NCBI GenBank assembly: GCA_946406115.1
Contig: OX291541.1
Span: forward strand, 21,979,908 to 22,043,907
Reading direction: 5' to 3'
Length of the DNA stretch: 64,000 nt
Origin: Apoda limacodes
Taxonomy: Eukaryota; Arthropoda; Insecta; Lepidoptera; Limacodidae
Both the position numbers and the translations under genes were made by a program. This document shows, piece after piece, positions 45,312-55,435 of this stretch (the first letter of the stretch is position 1; every line of letters begins with the position of its first letter). The notes under the pieces are model-generated. The model had not been told where the DNA came from. It searched no databases and saw nothing but the letters and a program-made list of their open reading frames with translations.

Positions 45312-46022
45312 ACCGGCCAAGTGCGTGTCGTAAACGCATAACGTTATGGTTCCGTAGAATGACAATAATTATCTGAACCTCTGATAAAGCTGTTAACTGA
45401 TTTTGTTCACAACCATTTTCGTTAAAAGAATTTACATTGAGTTTTGTTATTGTGATTATTTTTAGACTTATAAAAGCTGCGGTTAAAAATTACGGCGGCG
45501 CAAATTTTTCAACTTTGAAAGCCAATAACTCGCAAAATATAGATATAATTTAGAAAAAAAGTTTTTTATGAACGTCAAGTATAGTATATTTATGTAGACA
45601 TATCATCTTATTTTGGTCCACTGTTGGGCATAAGCCTCCTTCATGGTGCGTTACATCTCGCAAACCTCCGCCTTTCGCATCCAACCATCCTTTACCTTTT
45701 GAAGGCAATCGGCCCACCTGTAGGTGTAGGGCGTCCGACGCTTTACTTTTTGATACGTGGTCTTCCTTAACGACTTTTGTGGTCAAAGAAAAAACTTGGA
45801 TAAAGAAAAAATATATTTCATGCCTTAGTAAACTAATGTAATTTTGTACTCAATTTAATTACATGTTATTATGGTTCACATAATAATTATAAAATTCCAA
45901 TATAATTGTATCATAATAGATACAATAACGGCGGAATGATGATGCAGTGGCAAACGGACATACGGATGGACAAACACGACAAAACTAGAAGAGTTTGGTT
46001 TTTGCCATCTGACTACGGAACC
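45312..46022. repeat. Family A-related element containing an RTE fragment
   Basis: The left end CCGGCCAAGTGCGTGTCGTA ... ATGGTTCCGTAGAATG and the right end GACTACGGAACCATAA are the family A type of ends. Inside, at about 45600-45735, GGTCCACTGTTGGGCATAAG then CCTCCTTCATGGTGCG is the reversed 3' region of an RTE-like LINE. Confidence 0.55.
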
Positions 46023-46038
46023 ATAAAAATAAAAAAAT

Positions 46039-46269
46039 AATAGTTTAAAAAAACTAAAAAACACGCTTTTTATAGAAAACCGAACTATAAAAAAGAAAAT
46101 AAATTTTAATGAATTTAAATTAAGAAAATAGTGTTAAAAATTTCAATGAATATAAATTAATAATAGTGTGAATAAAAAAAAAATATTTTATTTAAAAAAA
46201 AAATTATTTTCTATTTTTTAGTTCGGTTTTCTATAAAAAGCGTGTTTTTTAGTTTTTTTAAACTATTAT
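46039..46269. repeat. Long imperfect inverted repeat (~65-bp arms)
   Basis: AGTTTAAAAAAACTAAAAAA then CACGCTTTTTATAGAAAACC (left, 46039-46105) is the reverse complement of GGTTTTCTATAAAAAGCGTG then TTTTTTAGTTTTTTTAAACT (right, 46201-46269). A third degenerate copy follows at 46265-46335. It probably belongs to a dispersed repeat reaching 46660, where TGGGTCAAAATCGCGCCCAA then AGAAGTCGGTTACAAACAAA is a run I recognise from moth genomes. Confidence 0.7.
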
Positions 46270-46660
46270 TTATTTTCTACTTTTTAGTTTGGATTATTTA
46301 TAATAGCTTGTTTTTTTAATTTTAAACTATTGCACGACTCATGATGCGAAGCATCAGAGAGTGCTTTACGATCGAAAAATTTTTTTCGCCTTATTTTTTA
46401 ACAAAAATCATATTTTGCAAATTGAAAAATGGAATAATTTTATCAAATTAGTGTATTGTCATCGGTCCTCAATAAATCTACAAAGTTTGAACGAAATCTG
46501 GCCGTTTAAAGTGGGTCAAAATCGCGCCCAAAGAAGTCGGTTACAAACAAACATACAGGTGAAGCTAATAAAAAGTACAATCTTCACACGGCTTTTGAGG
46601 ACCAAAGTGAAATTTTTTTTTATTATACTTGCTTGAAATCAGTGTCATTATCTGCAGGTA

Positions 46661-47867
46661 AAGCGGGTGCTAAGACATTAATTGCTCAAACGGGCTTTTT
46701 CTTGATAAATTTTATTTTCTCTTAGCAAAGCGCGCGTTTACAGAACCCACGGGCGGTCATGAGCTGTATCGTTGTTTTAAACACGAACTACGCGCACACT
46801 GCAAGAAAGCAACCACCTACAAGTTTCAACTTCAATCAAAACTTTTTAAATGTTAGTCTTTAGGTACGTTGTTTTTACTAAATATACATATCAATATGCT
46901 CAAGAAAAAATCTGCAACATGTGCAATCGGAACCAAATTATTGTTAAGAAACGAAAACAGCTCAAGAGCCAGTCAGACTCGCACACGAAGGGTTCTGTAC
47001 TACACATACTATAAAATTCATGTACCTAACAATTTAATATAATGCCTGATAAATCACACCTATAGCAAAATTTTTGGCGTTTGGAAATAAGTTTTTAAAC
47101 ACTATTTTTGTACAAAATTAATACAGCTAATTTTTTTGTTTTGATGTTTTAATTAAGACTAAACACTACAATTACTGTATGTTTGATGCTTGTATATAAT
47201 AGATAATATTTTTACAACAGATCCAAAATAAAACACTAAAAAAAAATTCATTTTTATTTTTTAGTTATTCCATACGATTACAATTTATGAAAAAGTTATC
47301 ATTGCTTATATTGTTTTACCAGGCGTATAACATTAAGTACAAACATTTCGAATGTTTGCTGTTTCAAAGATATTGTTTTGGTAATTAATAAATATAAAAA
47401 TTAAAAGTAAAGAAAAACAATAAAATAGCTAATGACCAACGTAGACAATAATTTTGGAAAACATAAAAAGTAAAACTAAAAGTAAGTAAAAGGTTGCACG
47501 CAATAGTAGAAGCTGATAAATACTGACCAATGTCAATAATATTAATTTATTCTTTTATTTTTTGTAGACAGCCCTATTGCGTAGAAGGTGCGATTGTGTG
47601 ATCGGGATTATCGGTGTTGAAGATTGGAATGTGACCATCGCAGTGCGGCGTCTAGCGCTCGGCTCGGCTCTCAGAGGCGACCTTGTGCAAATGTTAAGTT
47701 GGCACCGCTCTTTTGTTCTGAAGTTCAAGAGGTTCAAGACAATGAAAAATATTAGTCAGGTGTAGGTACATGTGTTAAGGTGTAATTACATGAAGTCTTT
47801 CTTGTCATCGCTTTTTTATTTTTTTCTTAGTAGCATGAGACTTTAATAAAGCGTTCTTTAAATTTGC
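46661..47867. other. No gene supported; one repeat end fragment
   Basis: A reversed family A end (GCCAGTCAGACTCGCACACG then AAGGGTTCTGTAC) lies at about 46965-47000. A GC-richer patch at 47570-47730 is open in both directions (60-62 codons) but matches nothing known. The rest is AT-rich. Confidence 0.4.
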
Positions 47868-48285
47868 TAGGAAAGTCTTACAACAATTTAAAGTATTATG
47901 TCAAGAAAGTCTTACAGCAATTTAAAGGATTTGTTAAGAAAGTCTTATAGCCATCACAAGGATTTTGTCAAAAAGTTTTTTTTTTTTTTTTTTTTATACC
48001 ACTAAGGTGGCAAACAAGCTTACGGCCCGCCTGATGGTAAGCGATCACCTTAGCCTATGGACGCTTGCAACACCAGGGGTATCACTTGCGCGTTGCCGAC
48101 CCTTCAGAAATCTAATAACTTCTTTCTTGAAGAACCCCATACTGTAGTCCTTAGAGAAAACCTATTATGTTATTCATTGGATGGGTTATAAGTCAGAGGT
48201 CTTATGGAAGAATTTGTTATAAAGTCTTAAGCACTTTAAAGGATTTTGTTAAAAAAGTGTTACAGCAATTAAAAACATACCAATG
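47868..48285. repeat. ~34-bp minisatellite split by a LINE tail
   Basis: Three units of roughly GAAAGTCTTACAGCAATTTA plus AAGGATTTTGTCAA run from 47868 to about 47975. Two more degraded units (AAGTCTTAAGCACTTTAAAG and AAGTGTTACAGCAATT) resume at about 48222-48285. The intervening 47976-48215 is a minus-strand LINE 3' end, so the array existed before that insertion. Confidence 0.75.
47976..48215 (-). mobile_element. LINE 3' end inserted in minisatellite
   Basis: A poly(T) run (47976-47995), then ACCACTAAGGTGGCAAACAA and TTGCAACACCAGGGGTATCA, the reverse of the GVASV...LKGRQRASDTP tail described at 16325. It continues into GAACCCCATACTGTAGTCCT and GGGTTATAAGTCAGAGGTCT, also present at 50260-50335 but absent from the 16325 copy. 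Confidence 0.8.
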
Positions 48286-48549
48286 ATAGCCTGTTTATTA
48301 AAAGAGGGAGTATTCTTTTTGTAGTTCTATATCAGTAGGTAACATAAAATTTAAAAACATTTGGTTGGTAATAATAGTTTTTTGTGTTTTATTAATTAAT
48401 GTTTACAATAAAATTTACTAAAAAGTTACTTTATTTACTATATAATAAATGATTTTCAATCTATGTATCCATGTACTTCAATTGGTTTTTTTAATATACC
48501 TTTATTTTAATACAGAATTAAAACATCAAATTCACCTTAATTGCTATGT
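48286..48549. other. AT-rich DNA, no gene seen
   Basis: Nothing assignable. Confidence 0.4.
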
Positions 48550-49525
48550 TTTTGGGTTCTGTACTCAACAAGGAACCCTTATAGTTTCACCATGTCCGTA
48601 TGTCTGTCTGTCTGTCCGTGGCTTAGCTCAGAGACCACTTGTACTAGAAAACCTTAATTTGGCATAGATACACATATTAATTAGACTGAGAAAGTGGTAA
48701 AATAAAATAAGAAAAAAATTCCTACTCGTGCGGACAAAATTTTTTTGTCCGTCCACCTCATAATGAGGGGTATTGTTGGATAGCTCGTTAAAAAATATTG
48801 AGGGTGTGCCACCACCATTTATCGATTCAGCGAAGGGTTTTCGAAATAATAAGCTTTAAATTCCATTTTTTTATTAAAGCCCATTGTCTCCCCCCTTCCC
48901 CCGCTGCCAGCTGAATGGCTATTCTTGGGTGTGTCAAAAAAAATATGGGAATAGCATATATAACAAAATTAAAAGAAAATCTATCAAAGCTTACTAGGCT
49001 GTACAACTTAATGAGTAATAGTCGAAAAATTCTGTATAAATTCCATCAAAAGGTACTCAGATGAAGTTGGTACTTATGTAAAACAGGTATTTCATATAAG
49101 TTTATGAACCATGTAACGTTACAGTATTTACGTTCAAATTCATCTTCACTCTATCGTAAAAACAGTAACACATATAATCTAGCAGTGATCATACTATATT
49201 CTTTATTTCATAAATTAAAGCATTACATGTCAATAAATCATAGTGTGTGTAAGCTAATTACAACAAATATAAAACCAGCCAAGTGTAAGACGGCTTCCGT
49301 CATTTACTATCTAAAATCACCGTTTTAGTGCCACCTTTATTATTAAGTGAAACAGTAACAGGTTGGAAACGATATTCAAAGTTAAGCAACGCCGGGCTTG
49401 GCTAGTAATTGGATGGGTGACCGCTTAGCGGCACACTTTTTGTTTTTATTTGTGTAAATTACGTAAAAGGTGTTAGGTACGGAACCCTCGGTGCGCAAGT
49501 CCGACTCACACTTGGCCGGTTTTTT
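48550..49525. repeat. Compound family A-type repeat
   Basis: It opens GGGTTCTGTACTCAACAAGG then AACCC and a (GTCT)n stretch at 48598-48618, and closes GGTACGGAACCCTCGGTGCG then CACTTGGCCGG. The right third is the 5S-bearing element at 49264-49520. The middle is unlike other copies here and non-coding; it includes a C-rich run at 48890-48902. Confidence 0.5.
49264..49520 (+). mobile_element. TIR-like element carrying a 5S rRNA-like core, copy 2
   Basis: It begins AACCAGCCAAGTGTAAGACG and ends GACTCACACTTGGCCGG. The centre AAAGTTAAGCAACGCCGGGC then TAGTAATTGGATGGGTGACC (about 49378-49422) matches the 3' half of 5S rRNA. Flanks on both sides of the core (GAAACAGTAACA, GGAAACGATATTC, GTGTAAATTACGTAAA) match the reversed copy at 16808-17275, so core and ends move as one unit. 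Confidence 0.7.
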
Positions 49526-49559
49526 TTCTGGTTACACAAAAATAATCTTCATCTAAAAT

Positions 49560-49690
49560 TCGTCATCGTTGTCGTAGCCGGAATCCATATATCGCTGAAC
49601 GTTGGCCTTCCCCATATATCTCTACTACACAGCTGATCCTAAGCCCGACGGCTTCCTTCGGCTCTGACCAGATCGTCTGTCCAGCGATTA
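49560..49690 (-). repeat. RTE-clade LINE C-terminal fragment
   Basis: On minus the sequence reads RWTDDLVRAEGSRRA then DQLCSRD, resembling the RW-x-DD...AQDR end of RTE-type ORFs, with frameshifts and a stop after RRA. Confidence 0.5.
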
Positions 49691-50114
49691 AAAAAATTGC
49701 AAAATATCCTGACCACATTCTGACTTCTGATATAAGTTGCAGTGGTCCTAAGCTTCGATAAAACTGGTATTACCGAAAATGTTACAGTGCTTTCCATCCC
49801 AAACCCCATAATGTGTCTCGTACAAAATTGTTTGTATGTTACTCAAAAGTAATATCATATATAATATAATATCACACACAGCCCACTCTTTTAAAATCGA
49901 AAGCCAAAACCTACTTAACACCCACAAACTGGGACCTAATTCTCAAGAACTTAGGTCAGCAAAAAATTGAGAGCTCATTGCAGTCAAGTGCTTACCTAAT
50001 GACTCAGAATGAGTATTAGTACTAACATAATAATCTTTATTCTTGTATCCATCGTGGCCTAGTAATATTCGACGATCGGAAATTATACGCGAAGTTGGGC
50101 AACGTTGGCCGTAG
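49691..50114. other. No gene seen
   Basis: Moderately AT-rich DNA with one 77-codon minus ORF (50176-49943) that runs into the adjacent LINE tail and is not supported. Confidence 0.35.
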
Positions 50115-50335
50115 TTTTTTTTAATAACACTAAGGTGGCAAACAAGCACACGATCCGCCTGATGGAAAGCGGTCACCGTGGCTTATGGACGCTTGCAACA
50201 CCAGAAGTATCACTCACGCGTTGCCGACCCTTCAAAAATCCAATAACTTCTTTCTTGAAGAACCCCATACTGTAGTCCTTAGAGAAAGCCTATTATGTTA
50301 TTCATTGGGTGGGTTATAAGTCAGAGGTCTTATGG
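50115..50335 (-). mobile_element. LINE 3' end
   Basis: TTTTTTTTAATAACACTAAG then GTGGCAAACAAGCACACG and TTGCAACACCAGAAGTATCA is the same LINE tail as 47976-48215 in the same orientation. It includes the shared extension CATACTGTAGTCCTTAGAGA ... GTCAGAGGTCTTATGGAAGA. Confidence 0.8.
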
Positions 50336-50969
50336 AAGACATAAAATTCACATGTAGCCACTAGTAGAAATAGTAGGAAAAAGTCTACTTATTCAAACTG
50401 AGCCAGCGCGATGGACCATGGCCTAAGACCCCTTTCTCTAAGCAAAAACCAACTAGTACGTGTACATTAAAACAGTACACTGCAGGTACAGCGCTTCGAT
50501 GAAAACTTGTTTGGACGAGGATATATTTGTATTTTTTATATCACACTTGTATAGAATATATCTTTTCTTTTAAGAAAAGACACGCTCACCGTGAGACAAA
50601 GTAATGCAACGTTCGAATATTACCTTTTGGAATTTTGCGGTACTGAAAAAAAAAAAAACAACGCGATGATGGGCTTAGAAACAAATTAATTTTAATGAAA
50701 AGAACAACTATATTGCATTTTTTCATTGTTGACGTACTTAATATTTATGATTAATAATACCTACTAATATTTAATAGCCTTTATAAAAAAAAATTAAGCT
50801 TTGTTTTCGATAAAAGTGTCACAGAGTTTTTCTGAACGCACGTTGGAAAAAAAAGAAAGTGGCATGGCGGGAAACTAATTAGTTATATTAACCTTCGATT
50901 GCTTATTTACGTATATATTTTATTTATTTTTAAAATGACGGACTCGAGTTATTATTATTAGATATTTCT
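50336..50969. other. No gene seen
   Basis: CGATGGACCATGGCCTAAGA at about 50411 resembles a fragment of an RTE-type 3' region. The rest is AT-rich and unassigned. Confidence 0.35.
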
Positions 50970-51095
50970 TTAACACCAGGAGAGTGTCTAATATCTAAGC
51001 TTTTTACCAGAAAAGTCACGTGAAAAATATCTTAACATGCAAATTGTTCAATAATTGGCGACTTTCAAAAGGTACTAATGTTAAAAAGAATGGTT
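50970..51095 (+). pseudogene. Tyrosine-recombinase-like N-terminal fragment, copy 2
   Basis: TTTAACACCAGGAGAGTGTC through AGAAAAGTCACGTGAAAAAT to GTTAAAAAGAATGGTTAGTA matches the minus strand of 37088-37232. It starts LPEKSREKYL, after which a missing base shifts the frame and brings an early stop. Both copies are followed by GTTAGTACCTACCT, which would be a splice donor in an intact gene. Confidence 0.5.
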
Positions 51096-51189
51096 AGTAC
51101 CTACCTATTGTTTTTTATTTGATAGGAGCAGAGTATAGTCGGTAGTATTAGAATAAGAAAGTAAAGTAAATTAGAATAAACTTATTGCT

Positions 51190-51440
51190 TAATATGGCCT
51201 TCAGTGTGTTCCTTGACTAAGACCTTTTTATTAGCACTGGTATAGGTGAAAAGTTGTATGTTTCACACGACAGCAAACTATTTTAGGTCTCGTGCCTTTG
51301 AATCCCTCGCTGTGCTCAGTGATCTATATTACAATCACTCTCTTTAGACTACTTCGCTATCTCGGGATTTAAAGTTGGCACTCTTCACAAGAAACAACTT
51401 TGCCCACTTGTTGAACAAATAACTATTTTCTTAAGTACAA
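51190..51440 (+). repeat. Repeat shared with 39103-39330
   Basis: ATGGCCTTCAGTGTGTTCCT, CCCTCGCTGTGCTCAGT, GACTACTTCGCTATCTCGGG and TTGTTGAACAAATAACTATT occur in the same order inside the tandemly duplicated unit (39103 and 41926). Sequence divergence is moderate. Confidence 0.7.
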
Positions 51441-51489
51441 AGAGAAGAAAGAGTATACTTTTCTTCCTGCGATATATCAAGAATAACTA

Positions 51490-51865
51490 GCTCGTCCAAA
51501 CTAATATTAATAATGCGAAAGTAACTCTATCTGTCTGTATGTTACCGCTTCACGCTTAAGCCGCTGTACCGATTAAAATAACAATTTGGCATGGATATAG
51601 TTTGAGTCTCGAGAAAGGACATAGACTACTTAAAAAAGTCAAGTGTGAGTCGGTTTTTTCTATAATTCAGTAGTTGCTGTTGAAATCCAACACCGATAAC
51701 CGAATTAAGGGCGGGTGGAACCGCGGGCAAATTTGGCATGAAGATAGAATAAGTCCCGGGGAAGAACAAAGGCTACTTGAAATGTCAAGTGTTATTTTTA
51801 CTATAATTGAGGAGTTGCCGTTGAAATTCTACATTGACATCCGAATTTAGGCGCGGGCAAAAGTT
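51490..51865 (+). repeat. Dispersed lepidopteran repeat
   Basis: AATAATGCGAAAGTAACTCT, TACCGCTTCACGCTTAAGCC and GGTGGAACCGCGGGCAAA mark a repeat whose reverse is at 62440-62645. An internal block is present twice here (ATAATTCAGTAGTTGCTGTT and ATAATTGAGGAGTTGCCGTT). Confidence 0.65.
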
Positions 51866-52408
51866 AGTAAAATTTGGAAAATCCAAAAGTGGATGCCTCA
51901 TAGCGGTCATTCACATTTAAAAAAAAAGTAGCCGTGGGCATCATTTCAAACAACAAATCAATTATTCCCGGAACAAATCACACTATATTTATAAATTATA
52001 ATTAAACGACAGTACTTAGAACGCTAATATTAACTAGGAATCAGCACAGTGTAATACTTTCTATATTAAAAACAAAAGTATTCCGGTAAGATGAATTTTT
52101 CGACCAATTTCTCTGCCACATACATGGTCACATAAACACAGACTCACGGACGTCCAAGAATGATTAGTTTTAATGTTATTATTTATTATATTAAACAAAT
52201 TAATTGTTTATAAAACAAACAGATTATTTAACTTCATATTAGTGCACTCATATTATCCTGTAAGTGTTATATTAAAAAAAAAGTCATTTAAGTTTCGAAA
52301 GACTGGGTTTTTTGACATGTCGAGAGTAGAGCACTACCTCACCGCTCCGCTTATGAGGCGTGCAATATCTTATTCCATGAATATTGTTATTATTATTTCA
52401 GAACCATT
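51866..52408. other. AT-rich DNA preceding the pogo remnant
   Basis: No gene is seen. The left end of the pogo-like element should lie here, but I could not find a terminal repeat matching its right side. Confidence 0.35.
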
Positions 52409-53225
52409 ATGCCGCGAGTATATGTAAAAAAAGTGACAAGATCGGAAGATGTAAATGAAGACGCAATGAAGTCAGCGATAGAAGAAGTTTTTAATAAAAC
52501 ATTGTCTATTAGAAAATCTGCGCAATAATATGAAAGTAATCCGGCCCTACCCCAAAGTGGACAGAAACGCGTCGAAAAAGTCGAATAAAGGAAGACAGCC
52601 AGGAAAATCGAGAATATATACAGAAACTCCGGAAAAAGCAAGGCTAGAAGAAATAGAGAAAGCAAAACAGTTGAAAAAGCAAGAACTAGAAAAGAAACAA
52701 AAGGCCAAGGAGATAAAACAAGCTTTATTCTCTCTATCAACCAAACAAAAAAGACTGAAGAAAACTGTAAATACAACTAAATCAAAGAGGCAAAAGAAAA
52801 CTGTAAAGCCTGACAGTGAAAATGAGACTGATTCTGAGGATGACGCTAATGTAAGTTTAAGAATGAGTTCTTGCTCTCCCACAGAAGATATGTCTGAGGA
52901 ATCGGATTTTCAAGATGAAACTCCAGTTATATCAGTTAACATCAAAGAAGGATGTTTTGTCCTTGTAAAATTCGCGAAAAAAAGTTCTGTTCTATAATAT
53001 GTTGGGCAGGTGCCAAAAAAATACAGTGCCACTGAATACAAGGTTTCATTTTTGAAGAAGAAGCCTGGTACTTCGAAATTTGTTTTTCCCACCACCAAAG
53101 ATGAGGGCACGGTTTACATATCAGATGTAGTACACACACTGTCGCCATCAAAATCTGCTTCAACAGCGAGAACAGCCCACATCTTTAGTTTCGGAAAAGA
53201 CTTATCTAAATATGATGTTGGATAA
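52409..53225 (+). pseudogene. pogo/Tigger-like transposase lacking its DDE core
   Basis: The frame at 52409-52528 encodes an N-terminal psq/CENP-B-type helix-turn-helix start (MPRVYVKKVTRSEDVNEDAM, then KTLSIRKSAQ, stop). Immediately after, in another frame, 52530-52997 encodes the C-terminal part: VIRPYPKVDRNASKKSNKGR, SRIYTETPEKARLEEIEKAK, then a Lys/Glu-rich coiled-coil-like stretch and an acidic Ser-rich segment. A single in-frame TAA at 52995-52997 separates it from 53010-53225, which continues without frameshift (KKYSATEYKVSFLKKKPGTS ... FSFGKDLSKYDVG, stop). The ~280-residue DDE catalytic domain expected between the two parts is absent. The family is known from insects; this copy cannot transpose itself. 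Confidence 0.75.
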
Positions 53226-54227
53226 TACATCTATTATTACCTAAAACTAAGACTCGTTACTGTAACGGTATAATTTATAATGTTGATTAATTATTTATCC
53301 TATTAATAAGAGAAAAAAATATCACAAGTTTTTTGTTACTACAAATAAGGAGTTATTATTAGTATTCAAGTACTTAAAAAAGAATAATCGTTAATTGTTA
53401 CTACCTAAAGGCTGATTTAGTGTTAACTTTGATCTCAATAAATAATAATATTACATTGAATAAATGGTTTTTACTTTGATTGTATGAAGGTTCCCCACTA
53501 TGTTCGAATGTACCCTACGCTATGTACGAAACTACCCCACGTGTGGGGTAGTTTCGTACATTTCCCATTTTTGAGAAAAATCACTGTAGCATCGCCATGC
53601 TGCTTAGTATCCAAAAGACACTTAATTATTATTAAAGCCAGATAAGTGAGGTATATAGCAGCATTGAATTTATTATAAAATTGTTAACAGTTATTTTTTT
53701 ATGTGGCTTACTAAAAAATGTGTACGAATCTTACCCACTCTCCCTATTACTTACGCGTATTTTCTTCACCGCATGCGCGTATACTCTGTCTCTTACTCGC
53801 GATAAAAAAAAACTGCACCAGGCGGCATACCCATTCTCAGTACATAGTAACTCGATCGCTCCTAGCCCCTTTGTACTCCAATTACATAATTTTCTAAACT
53901 ACTCATAATTCTGGAAAAAATCAGGGTAGACCTTTTCACCCGCGGATCTCTTTGCCCCCACCTACTTAAAAAATGTATAATTAAAAAAAATCCGATAAAA
54001 AACATATTTTAATATTGACAAAATTTTACTTTTATTCTATTTATACCTACTTCATAAAAAAATAACCAAATTTTAAAGACCTTATTACGACGATTATTTT
54101 TACCATTCGTGGGTCAAGATTGCACAGTCACCTCATCAATTGTGTATCAGTTGCAACGTACATATGTTACGAAAAATATAACGAGTGTAAAAGCTAATGA
54201 TGTATACAACATACAATAGTTTGTTTT
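53226..54227. other. 3' flank of the pogo remnant; no gene
   Basis: Includes the palindrome at 53522-53561 preceded by related half-sites (CTATGTTCGAATGTACCCTA). Otherwise AT-rich, with short ORFs that lack support. Confidence 0.45.
53522..53561. repeat. 40-bp near-perfect palindrome
   Basis: ATGTACGAAACTACCCCAC (53522-53540), a GT spacer, then GTGGGGTAGTTTCGTACAT (53543-53561): the two 19-base arms are exact reverse complements. It lies ~300 bases beyond the pogo-like C-terminal frame. Confidence 0.95.
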
Positions 54228-54560
54228 GTTAGGGTTCCGTAAAACAAGGTAACCTTTATTGTTTCATAGATGGATGTTTGCTAGTAAAAGATTGTTGATA
54301 GATATAGAACTGGGCAGCTGGTGACCCAGCTTCAGTACTTGCGAAGTTCAGCAACGTCAGGCGTGGTCAGTCGTCGGATGGGTGAAAGCTCTCGTGGTAC
54401 ATTTTCTTAGCTTCTCTTCAGAGGGCACGTTTAACCATTCTTCCTGGCTGTTGTTATTCAACAGCAGTATTTAAGATAAGTGAGTGGCTTGAAAACCCTG
54501 ACCATCTAGTGACTACTAGCACCAAACCGCATTGGGCCAACAGATACTTTACCGAAGGTG
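54228..54560 (+). mobile_element. Family A end plus 5S-derived SINE-like repeat
   Basis: TTAGGGTTCCGTAAAACAAG (54232) is a family A end. From about 54325, AGTTCAGCAACGTCAGGCGT then GGTCAGTCGTCGGATGGGTG is 5S rRNA-like and passes into GTGGTACATTTTCTTAGCTT and AGAGGGCACGTTTAACC, shared with 22690-22850. No functional 5S gene. Confidence 0.6.
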
Positions 54561-54959
54561 AGGACCGTACCCTTGTATTAAGGATGTATAACCGCTGAGG
54601 ACCGAGGGTTTTATATCGACTTTGGTATTGTTAAAAACGATTGCACTACTGGTACATCCTAATATACTTTTTATGTATTTCCATTTATTTTAGGGTCACA
54701 CAGATTTCCCAATTTAAAGTGAAATCTTTAATAAACGCGACGCTAATAGTTTACGCTAATATTATGGGCAAAATATAATAAAGTAAAATAACGACGACTT
54801 TTAAGTTTTTATTCGAAAAAAAAGCTCTTCAGCCTATTAATATGTTCTTTGCATCGGAAACCTATAAGAAATTGATGTCTAGTGGTTCTCACAACAATGG
54901 TTACACACGGGTTCTAATCTTGCAGGACAGGTTACCAGTACTAGTGGGCCCGCCGGAAG
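54561..54959. other. No gene seen
   Basis: Unassigned DNA between two repeats. Confidence 0.35.
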
Positions 54960-55115
54960 CTAGGGGAAGGGTTCTTCAAGAAAATTGCTTTTTTTTGAAG
55001 GGTCGGCAACGCGCGAGTGATACCCCCGGTGTTGCAAGCGTCTATAGAATACGGTGACCGCTTACCATCAAGCGGACATTAAGCTTGTTTGCAACCTTAG
55101 TGGTATAAAATATAA
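54960..55115 (+). mobile_element. LINE 3' end, short copy
   Basis: TTTTGAAGGGTCGGCAACGC then GCGAGTGATACCCCCGGTGT encodes the KGRQRASDTPGVAS tail, followed by the 3' UTR AAGCTTGTTTGCAACCTTAG and TGGTATAAAATATAAAAAAA. It is the fifth tail of this LINE in the window. Confidence 0.8.
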
Positions 55116-55189
55116 AAAAAGGGTTTTCATTTACTTATAACAATTATATATTCGTAGTTATTCTTTTATTCTCCTCCTTTGGCTCCTTT

Positions 55190-55435
55190 TGCTCAGTGTG
55201 TAATGATCCGACTGCTGAATCGAGGGGCGTAGGTTCGATTCCCGCACATGACGAACATGTATGTAATGAACATTTGTGTTTGTCTTGAGACTGGATGTTT
55301 TCTATGTATAACATGTATGTATTTACAAAAAAAAAGTATTTATATGTATTTGTAACCGTTGTCAGGTATACGTGTACAATTTTTGCTTAGTTTAGGACCA
55401 GATAGCGCTGTGTGTAATGTACAAAACTATTATTA
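55190..55435 (+). mobile_element. tRNA-derived SINE (family S1), best-preserved copy
   Basis: The head TTTTGCTCAGTGTGTAATGA with GGGGCGTAGGTTCGATTCCC (intact B box) leads into the body (TATGTATTTACAAAAAAAAA) and the tail CAGATAGCGCTGTGTGTAAT. It ends as an AT-rich stretch rather than a clean poly(A). Confidence 0.75.

Noticed and set aside
47577..47765. 62-codon ORF in a GC-richer patch, open on both strands
   Set aside because: Openness on both strands reflects composition; no recognisable product or splice evidence.
49378..49422. Possible 5S rRNA gene
   Set aside because: Only the 3' half of 5S rRNA is represented, with substitutions, inside a dispersed repeat; other 5S-like pieces in the window are likewise partial.
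52393..52882. Long minus-strand ORFs rich in Phe, Leu and Ser, looking like membrane proteins
   Set aside because: They are the antisense of the Lys/Glu-rich pogo-like C-terminal frame; Lys codons read backwards give Phe and Leu. No independent evidence.
55215..55245. Possible tRNA gene (intact B box GGTTCGATTCCC)
   Set aside because: It is followed by a SINE body shared with several other loci, and no acceptor stem pairing was found.
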